A DNA stretch of 36,401 bases from NCBI RefSeq assembly GCF_000612585.1, contig NZ_JFCA01000065.1:1-36401 (forward strand), in the 5' to 3' direction. The number at the start of each line of letters is the position of its first letter. Position 1 is the stretch's first letter. This document shows positions 31,066-36,401 of this stretch, piece after piece. Under the pieces are notes generated by a model, which saw nothing but the letters and a program-made list of their open reading frames with translations, had not been told where the DNA came from and did not search any database. This DNA is from Pseudomonas sp. CHM02. Lineage in GTDB: Bacteria; Pseudomonadota; Gammaproteobacteria; Pseudomonadales; Pseudomonadaceae. The translations under genes and the position numbers were made by a program.

Positions 31066-32142
31066 ATGAAACAGCTTTTCCTGGCATCACTGTTAGGCTC
31101 GACCATTGCCATGTGCACCGCCGCCATGGCTGCTGATACCGATCTAAAAACTCTTGAAGCCGCCGCGAAAGCGGAAGGCGCCGTCAACAGCGTCGGCATG
31201 CCCGATGACTGGGCCAACTGGAAAGGCACCTGGGAAGACCTCGCCAAGACCTACGGCCTCAAGCACATCGACACCGACATGAGCTCGGCCCAGGAAATCG
31301 CCAAGTTCAAGGCCGAGAAAGATAACGCCAGCGCCGACATCGGCGACGTGGGCGCGGCATTCGGTCCGATTGCGGTGAAGCAGGAAGTCACGCAGCCGTA
31401 CAAACCGTCCACCTGGGCCCAGGTCCCGGATTGGGCGAAAGACAAGGACGGTCACTGGGCACTGGCCTACACCGGCACCATCGCGTTTATCGTCAACAAG
31501 AAGCTGCTGCACGGTTCTGAAGTGCCCACCAGCTGGGCTGACCTGCAGAACGGTAAATACAAGGTCTCCATTGGCGACGTAAGCACCGCGGCACAAGCAG
31601 CCAACGGTGTGCTGGCGGCGGCCATTGCCAATAAAGGCGACGAAAAGAACATCGCCCCCGGTCTGCAATTCTTCACCAAGATCGCCCAGCAAGGCCGTCT
31701 CTCGCTGTCCAACCCGACCATCGCCACCATGGAAAAAGGCGAAGTCGAAGTGGGCGTGGTCTGGGACTTCAACGGCCTGAGCTACAAAGCCAAGATGGCC
31801 AACCCGGATGACTACGTGGTGCTGATTCCATCGGACGGTTCGGTGAAATCCGGCTACACCACCATCATCAACAAATACGCCAAGCACCCGAACGCCGCCA
31901 AGCTGACGCGCGAATACATCTTCAGCGACGCCGGCCAACTGAACCTGGCGAAAGGCAATGCACGGCCGATCCGCGCTGAAACCGACCTGAAACTGCCGGC
32001 CGAAATCGCCAAGAACCTGATCCCGGGCGAGCAGTACACCAAGGCCAACCCGCAACCGATCAAGGATGCCGATGCCTGGGAAGCGACGTCCAAGAAGCTG
32101 CCTCAGCTGTGGAACGAGCAGGTCATCGTAGAAATGAAGTAA
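31066..32142 (+). CDS. Periplasmic binding protein of ABC importer
   Basis: A 358-residue secreted binding protein with a signal peptide (cleavage near AAMA-AD) and the type-II fold of the polyamine/iron/phosphonate (PotD/PhnS-like) group. Landmarks are WANWKGTWEDLAKTYGLKH, ASADIGDVGAAFGPIAVKQ, WALAYTGTIAFIVNKKLL and the later VKSGYTTIINKYAKHPNAAK. AAAGGAG precedes the start. It is the first gene of a six-gene unit with two permeases, an ATPase and two phosphohydrolase-like enzymes. Substrate is not readable from the sequence; the context points to an organophosphorus compound. A small hairpin separates it from the next gene. Confidence 0.85.
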   Translation: MKQLFLASLLGSTIAMCTAAMAADTDLKTLEAAAKAEGAVNSVGMPDDWANWKGTWEDLAKTYGLKHIDTDMSSAQEIAKFKAEKDNASADIGDVGAAFGPIAVKQEVTQPYKPSTWAQVPDWAKDKDGHWALAYTGTIAFIVNKKLLHGSEVPTSWADLQNGKYKVSIGDVSTAAQAANGVLAAAIANKGDEKNIAPGLQFFTKIAQQGRLSLSNPTIATMEKGEVEVGVVWDFNGLSYKAKMANPDDYVVLIPSDGSVKSGYTTIINKYAKHPNAAKLTREYIFSDAGQLNLAKGNARPIRAETDLKLPAEIAKNLIPGEQYTKANPQPIKDADAWEATSKKLPQLWNEQVIVEMK

Positions 32143-32156
32143 TCGAAGCAAACCTC

Positions 32157-32184
32157 TGTAGGAGCCGGGTTGCCGGCGCCTACA
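32157..32184. repeat. Compact REP-like hairpin inside the operon
   Basis: TGTAGGAGCCGG (32157-32168) pairs with CCGGCGCCTACA (32173-32184) with one mismatch and a GTTG loop. Lying after the binding-protein gene, it could stabilise the upstream part of the mRNA or attenuate the downstream genes, as intercistronic REPs do in other importer operons. Confidence 0.7.
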
Positions 32185-32234
32185 GATCCGATGCCACCTG
32201 ATCCAAGCCCATCTGTTGCGGAGCGCCAGCCCCC

Positions 32235-33041
32235 ATGAAGCACAATGTCATCCTTGTCGTGCTCGACGGCCTGAACTTCGAGGTTGCCCGACACGCCATG
32301 GGGCACTTGCAGGCCTATGTCGGCGCAGGACGCGCAGCTCTCTACAAGCTGGAATGTGAACTGCCTGCCCTGTCTCGCCCGTTGTATGAATGCATCCTGA
32401 CCGGCGTGCCTCCGATCCAGAGCGGCATCGTCCACAACAACGTCTCGCGCCTGTCCAACCAGCGCAGCATTTTCCATTACGCCACCGACGCCGGCCTTGC
32501 CACGGCGGCGGCGGCTTATCACTGGGTCAGCGAGTTGTATAACCGCACACCCTTTCTCGCCGCCCGCGACCGGCATACCGATGACAAGGCGCTGGCGATC
32601 CAGCACGGGCATTTCTACTGGAATGACCACTATCCGGATTCCCACCTGTTTGCCGACGCCGAAAGCCTGCGCCTCAAACACGCGCCGAACTTCCTGGTGG
32701 TACACCCGATGAACATCGATGACGCCGGCCACAAGCACGGCCTCGACACCGCGCAATATCGCAACAGCGCACGGGTGGCCGACATCGTCCTGGCCGACTA
32801 CCTGCAAGCCTGGCTCGATGCCGGTTACCAGGTGCTGGTAACCGCCGACCACGGCATGAACAACGACCGCTCCCACAACGGCCTGCTGCCGGAAGAACGC
32901 GAGGTGCCGCTGTTTGTGCTCGGCGATGCATTCAGCCTGGACGCCGCGGCTGCGCCGAAACAGACCGAGCTGTGTGGCACCGTCTGCGAACTGCTGGGCG
33001 TGCCCCACGACAAACCTGTCTGCCGGGAGCTGTTGAAATGA
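32235..33041 (+). CDS. Alkaline-phosphatase-superfamily phosphohydrolase (NPP type), cytoplasmic
   Basis: A 268-residue enzyme with the two-metal site of nucleotide pyrophosphatases/phosphodiesterases. By eye the ligands are D11 (VLDGLN), nucleophile S47 (LSRP), D162 and H166 (MNIDDAGHKHG), D205 and H206 (TADHG), and H214 (SHNG). It has no signal peptide, unlike most secreted phosphatases, so it should act on an imported substrate. It is shorter than phosphonoacetate hydrolase (about 400) and most NPPs, with a reduced cap region. It could hydrolyse a phosphomonoester, a diester or a phosphonate. The stop overlaps the next gene by 4 bp. Confidence 0.83.
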   Translation: MKHNVILVVLDGLNFEVARHAMGHLQAYVGAGRAALYKLECELPALSRPLYECILTGVPPIQSGIVHNNVSRLSNQRSIFHYATDAGLATAAAAYHWVSELYNRTPFLAARDRHTDDKALAIQHGHFYWNDHYPDSHLFADAESLRLKHAPNFLVVHPMNIDDAGHKHGLDTAQYRNSARVADIVLADYLQAWLDAGYQVLVTADHGMNNDRSHNGLLPEEREVPLFVLGDAFSLDAAAAPKQTELCGTVCELLGVPHDKPVCRELLK

Positions 33042-33874
33042 TCCGAGGCAAATGGCTGGCGCTGCTGTGCCTGGTGCCCTTCGCGCTGTTCTTCATCGTG
33101 TTCGAAATCGCCCCGCTGGTGTGGGTACTGATCAACAGCCTGCAAACCGAAGAAGCTGGCTGGGGCCTGGAAAACTTCACGCGGATCTTCAGCTCGAAGT
33201 TCTACCTGCAAGCGATCCAGTTCAGCCTTGAGATCAGCTTCTACTCGAGCGTCTTCGGCATCATCATCGCCGTGCTGGGCAGTTACTCGTTGCGCCGCGT
33301 GGATTCCCCCCTGCGCAACTTCGTCACCGCCTTTGCCAACATGACCAGCAACTTTGCCGGTGTGCCCCTGGCCTTCGCCTTCATCATCCTGCTGGGGTTC
33401 AACGGCAGCATCACCCTTATGCTCAAGCAGGCGGGGATCATTCAGGACTTCAACCTGTACTCCAAGACCGGCTTGATCATTCTCTATACCTACTTCCAGA
33501 TTCCATTGGGCGTGCTGCTGCTCTACCCGGCCTTCGATGCACTGCGCGAAGACTGGCGCGAGTCGGCCTCGCTGCTCGGCGCGAATGGCTGGCAATTCTG
33601 GCGGCATATCGGCCTGCCGGTGCTGACCCCCGCCCTACTCGGCACCTTCGTGATCCTGCTGGCCAATGCCCTCGGCGCCTATGCCACGGTCTACGCCTTG
33701 ACCACCGGCAACTTCAACGTGCTGCCGATTCGCATCGCGGGGCTGGTCTCCGGCGATGTGTCCCTAGACCCGAACCTGGCCAGTGCCCTGGCCGTGGTGC
33801 TGGTGGTGCTGATGACCGTGGTCACCGTGGTCCATCAACTGCTGCTCAAGAGGAGCTACCATGTCTCGCGCTGA
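33038..33874 (+). CDS. ABC transporter permease (first)
   Basis: A 278-residue permease of the PotB/PhnU type with six transmembrane helices. The N-terminal helix is KWLALLCLVPFALFFIVFEIAPLVW, and the EAA-type ATPase loop is ESASLLGANGWQFWRHIGLPVLTPALLG (about residues 180-207). It starts on an ATGA overlap with the phosphohydrolase gene and overlaps the second permease by 14 bp, so all are translated together. Confidence 0.88.
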   Translation: MIRGKWLALLCLVPFALFFIVFEIAPLVWVLINSLQTEEAGWGLENFTRIFSSKFYLQAIQFSLEISFYSSVFGIIIAVLGSYSLRRVDSPLRNFVTAFANMTSNFAGVPLAFAFIILLGFNGSITLMLKQAGIIQDFNLYSKTGLIILYTYFQIPLGVLLLYPAFDALREDWRESASLLGANGWQFWRHIGLPVLTPALLGTFVILLANALGAYATVYALTTGNFNVLPIRIAGLVSGDVSLDPNLASALAVVLVVLMTVVTVVHQLLLKRSYHVSR

Positions 33875-34661
33875 AGCCGGCCCGGCCTCCCTCTACCACC
33901 GCGTGGTGGTGTACCTGTTGTTCGCGATCCTGGTGTTGCCGCTGATCGGCACCTTCGTCTACTCCATCGCCAGCAGTTGGTCGGCGACGATCCTGCCCGC
34001 CGGCTTCACTGTGAAATGGTACGTGCAGCTGTGGAGCGACCCGCGCTTCCTGATGGCCTTCGGGCAGTCGTTGCTGGTATGCGTGGGCGCGCTGGTGCTG
34101 TCGGTGGTACTGATCCTGCCGTTGCTGTTCGTGGTGCATTACCACTTTCCCAAGCTCGATGCGCTGATGAACATCCTGATCCTGCTGCCCTTCGCGGTGC
34201 CGCCCGTGGTGTCGTCGGTGGGCCTGCTGCAACTGTATGGCTCCGGGCCGATGGCGATGGTGGGCACACCGTGGATCTTGATCGGCTGCTACTTCACCGT
34301 CGCACTGCCGTTCATGTACCGCGCGATCACCAACAACCTGCAGGCGATCAACCTGCGCGACCTGATGGACGCCTCGCAACTGCTCGGCGCCAGCACCTGG
34401 CAGGCGGCGATCCTGGTGGTGCTGCCCAACCTGCGTAAAGGCCTGATGGTGGCACTGTTGCTGTCGTTCTCGTTCCTGTTCGGGGAGTTCGTGTTCGCCA
34501 ACATCCTGGTGGGCACCCGCTACGAAACCCTGCAGGTCTACCTGAACAATATGCGCAACAGCAGCGGCCACTTCACCAGTGCCGTCGTGATTTCCTATTT
34601 CTTCTTTGTGCTGGTGCTGACCTGGGCCGCCAACATCTTGAACAAGGACAAAAGCCAATGA
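33861..34661 (+). CDS. ABC transporter permease (second)
   Basis: A 266-residue permease of the PotC/PhnV type with about six helices. The EAA loop is DASQLLGASTWQAAILVVLPNLRKGL (about residues 170-195). It forms a heterodimeric channel with the preceding permease. GAGGAG precedes the start. A 4-bp overlap links it to the ATPase gene. Confidence 0.88.
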   Translation: MSRAEAGPASLYHRVVVYLLFAILVLPLIGTFVYSIASSWSATILPAGFTVKWYVQLWSDPRFLMAFGQSLLVCVGALVLSVVLILPLLFVVHYHFPKLDALMNILILLPFAVPPVVSSVGLLQLYGSGPMAMVGTPWILIGCYFTVALPFMYRAITNNLQAINLRDLMDASQLLGASTWQAAILVVLPNLRKGLMVALLLSFSFLFGEFVFANILVGTRYETLQVYLNNMRNSSGHFTSAVVISYFFFVLVLTWAANILNKDKSQ

Positions 34662-35647
34662 GCTTCGTCAGCGTCCAACATCTGCAAAAAGGCTACGCCG
34701 GCACCCCGGTGTTCAGTGACATCAACTGCGAGATCGCCAAGGGCGAGTTCGTCACCTTGCTCGGCCCGTCGGGTTGCGGCAAATCCACCCTGCTGCGCTG
34801 CATCGCCGGCCTGACCTCGGTGGACAGTGGCAAAATCCTCCTGGATGGCCAGGACATCGTCCCGCTGAGCCCGCAGAAACGCCATATCGGCATGGTGTTC
34901 CAGAGCTACGCACTGTTCCCAAACATGACCGTGGAACAGAACGTCGCCTTCGGCCTGCGCATGCAAAAGGTCAACGCCGACGACAGCCACAAGCGCGTGC
35001 AGGAAGTGCTGCAACTGGTCGAACTCAAGGATCTGGCCGGACGCTACCCGCACCAGATGTCCGGCGGCCAGTGCCAGCGCGTGGCCCTTGCCCGCTCGCT
35101 GGTCACCCGCCCGCGCCTGTTGCTGCTGGATGAGCCGCTGTCGGCCCTGGATGCACGGATTCGCAAGCACCTGCGCGAACAGATCCGCCAGATCCAGCGC
35201 GAGCTGGGGCTGACCACCATCTTCGTGACCCACGATCAGGAAGAAGCCCTGACCATGTCCGACCGGATCTTCCTGATGAACCAAGGCAAGATCGTGCAAA
35301 GCGGCGATGCGGAGACGCTCTACACCGCGCCGGTGGATGTATTCGCCGCCGGGTTCATCGGCAACTACAACCTGCTGGACGCCGACAAGGCCACCCAACT
35401 GCTGCAGCGCCCGATCAGCAGCCGTATCGCCATTCGCCCGGAGGCCATCGAGCTGAGCCGCACCGGCGAACTGGATGCCCTGGTGCGCAGCCACAGCTTA
35501 TTGGGCAACGTGATCCGCTACCGCATCGAAGCGCGCGGCGTGGAACTGATGGTGGACGTGCTCAACCGCTCGGCCGACGACCTGCACCCGGACGGGCAAC
35601 GCCTGGCACTTTCCATCGACCCCAGTGCCCTGTGTGAAGTAGCCTGA
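34658..35647 (+). CDS. ABC transporter ATPase (PotA/PhnT-like)
   Basis: A 329-residue import ATPase. Walker A is GPSGCGKST (about 38-46), Q-loop MVFQSYALFP, signature MSGGQCQRVALARSL, Walker B LLLLDEPLSALD, H-loop THDQEEA. A C-terminal TOBE domain (about 240-329, RIAIRPEAIELSR onward) is as in PotA, FbpC and PhnT. It energises the two permeases encoded just upstream. The HAD gene follows after 30 bp. Confidence 0.9.
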   Translation: MSFVSVQHLQKGYAGTPVFSDINCEIAKGEFVTLLGPSGCGKSTLLRCIAGLTSVDSGKILLDGQDIVPLSPQKRHIGMVFQSYALFPNMTVEQNVAFGLRMQKVNADDSHKRVQEVLQLVELKDLAGRYPHQMSGGQCQRVALARSLVTRPRLLLLDEPLSALDARIRKHLREQIRQIQRELGLTTIFVTHDQEEALTMSDRIFLMNQGKIVQSGDAETLYTAPVDVFAAGFIGNYNLLDADKATQLLQRPISSRIAIRPEAIELSRTGELDALVRSHSLLGNVIRYRIEARGVELMVDVLNRSADDLHPDGQRLALSIDPSALCEVA

Positions 35648-35677
35648 TGCAACGTTTTATCTGAGAGAGCATGACGG

Positions 35678-36331
35678 ATGGCATTGGTAATTTTTGATCT
35701 GGACGACACCCTCATCCACGGCGACTGCGCCACCCTGTGGAGCGAGCAGATGGGCCGGCTGGGCTGGGTTGACCCTGAGTCGTTCATGCGCAAGAACAAC
35801 GAACTGATGGACGCCTACAGCCAGGGCAAGCTGCGGATGGAAGACTTCATGGACTTCAGCCTGGAGCCGATGATCGGCCGCACGCCGGAAGAAATCGAGC
35901 ATTTGGTGGAGCCGTGGGTCGAGGACGTGATCGAACCGCTGATCTACAGCGACGCCACCAAGACCATCGCCCGCCACCGCGCCAATGGCGACCGGATCCT
36001 GGTGATCTCCGCCTCGGGCACGCACCTCGTCACGCCGATTGCGGCGCGGATCGGCATTGATGAGGTGTTGGGGATTAATCTGGACGTCAGCCATGGCGTG
36101 TACAGCGGCAAGACCGTGGGTGTGCTGACGTATCGTGAAGGCAAGATCACACGGTTGCTGGAATGGTTGGAGCAGGAAGGTGAATCGCTGGAGGGTGCGT
36201 ATTTCTATTCGGACTCGCGCAATGACTTGCCGTTGTTGCTGAAGGTGGACCACCCGCAGGTGGTGAACCCGGACCCGGTATTGCGCGAGCACGCCGAAAA
36301 GGCCGGCTGGCCGATCCACGATTGGACCTGA
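35678..36331 (+). CDS. HAD-superfamily phosphatase (subfamily IB, SerB-like)
   Basis: A 217-residue cytosolic hydrolase. Motif I is FDLDDTL with the nucleophile D7 and acid D9, motif II is VISASGTH, and motif IV is YSDSRNDLPLL with the Mg-binding aspartates. A helical cap lies between motifs I and II (about 18-85). The IB type dephosphorylates small phosphomonoesters such as phosphoserine. As the last gene of the importer operon it may act after the alkaline-phosphatase-type enzyme, or on a different part of the substrate. A GAGAG precedes the start. Substrate unknown. Confidence 0.85.
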   Translation: MALVIFDLDDTLIHGDCATLWSEQMGRLGWVDPESFMRKNNELMDAYSQGKLRMEDFMDFSLEPMIGRTPEEIEHLVEPWVEDVIEPLIYSDATKTIARHRANGDRILVISASGTHLVTPIAARIGIDEVLGINLDVSHGVYSGKTVGVLTYREGKITRLLEWLEQEGESLEGAYFYSDSRNDLPLLLKVDHPQVVNPDPVLREHAEKAGWPIHDWT

Positions 36332-36343
36332 CACCCCACTCCC

Positions 36344-36380
36344 TGTAGGAGCCGGCTTGCCGGCGATGGCGGTGTGTCAG
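36344..36380. repeat. REP-type arm at the right edge
   Basis: TGTAGGAGCCGGCTTGCCGG followed by CGATGGCGGTGTGTCAG matches the left arm of the REP family seen at 14229. Its partner arm, if present, is beyond the window. Confidence 0.75.
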
Positions 36381-36401
36381 ATGAAACATTCTTCATCGAT
36401 A

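Overview
The window is a chromosomal segment of a fluorescent pseudomonad (Pseudomonas fluorescens group). The evidence is the high GC content, the typical Pseudomonas REP-type intergenic hairpins (TGTAGGAGC...GCTCCTACA), a soxR gene divergent from a small ABM-fold monooxygenase, an msuEDC-sfnR sulfur operon, and an eight-gene operon matching the pyoverdine iron-release genes fpvGHJK-CDEF. I see no phage, plasmid, insertion sequence, CRISPR array or tRNA. It reads as stable accessory metabolism.

Layout. Positions 1-332 hold a strong leftward promoter of stable-RNA type (probably an rRNA operon lying off the left edge) and the upstream region of an rhtA-like exporter. From 1.3 to 8.7 kb lie a small lipoprotein, a short-chain dehydrogenase-like protein that has lost its catalytic Ser and Tyr paired with an HCCA-isomerase-like protein, a quinone-oxidoreductase-like gene divergent from a LysR regulator, a leftward cysteine desulfurase / aminopeptidase P pair, and a second small lipoprotein. 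From 8.9 to 13.3 kb is the msuE-msuD-msuC-sfnR operon for methanesulfinate/methanesulfonate sulfur, behind a clear sigma-54 promoter. A REP arm inside it has expanded into an 18-bp tandem array. From 13.3 to 14.2 kb is the soxR pair with a SoxR box. From 14.3 to 17.0 kb, leftward, sits sfnB followed by a MetI-like permease and a MetQ-like binding protein, with no ATPase, behind a second sigma-54 promoter. I propose that SfnR controls both sulfur operons.

From 17.2 to 23.3 kb lie a VOC protein, a haloacetate (fluoroacetate-type) dehalogenase with the full catalytic set, dctA, a LysR regulator, and a leuC/leuD-type isomerase pair without leuB. From 23.5 to 29.7 kb is the tightly overlapping fpvGHJKCDEF operon: an inner-membrane reductase module plus an ABC transporter with two periplasmic proteins, which release iron from ferripyoverdine in the periplasm and import it. 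A candidate PvdS-type promoter and a Fur-like motif precede it. No pyoverdine synthesis gene is nearby.

From 30.0 to 36.3 kb is a GntR/UTRA regulator divergent from an ABC importer operon that also encodes two cytoplasmic phosphohydrolase-like enzymes, one of the alkaline-phosphatase superfamily and one of the HAD superfamily. The shared regulatory region carries two CTAGACCA-type operators and two Pho-box-like sequences. The best reading is a phosphate-starvation system that imports an organophosphorus compound intact and dephosphorylates it in the cytoplasm. Its substrate is unknown, and it is the strongest candidate here for an incompletely described system.
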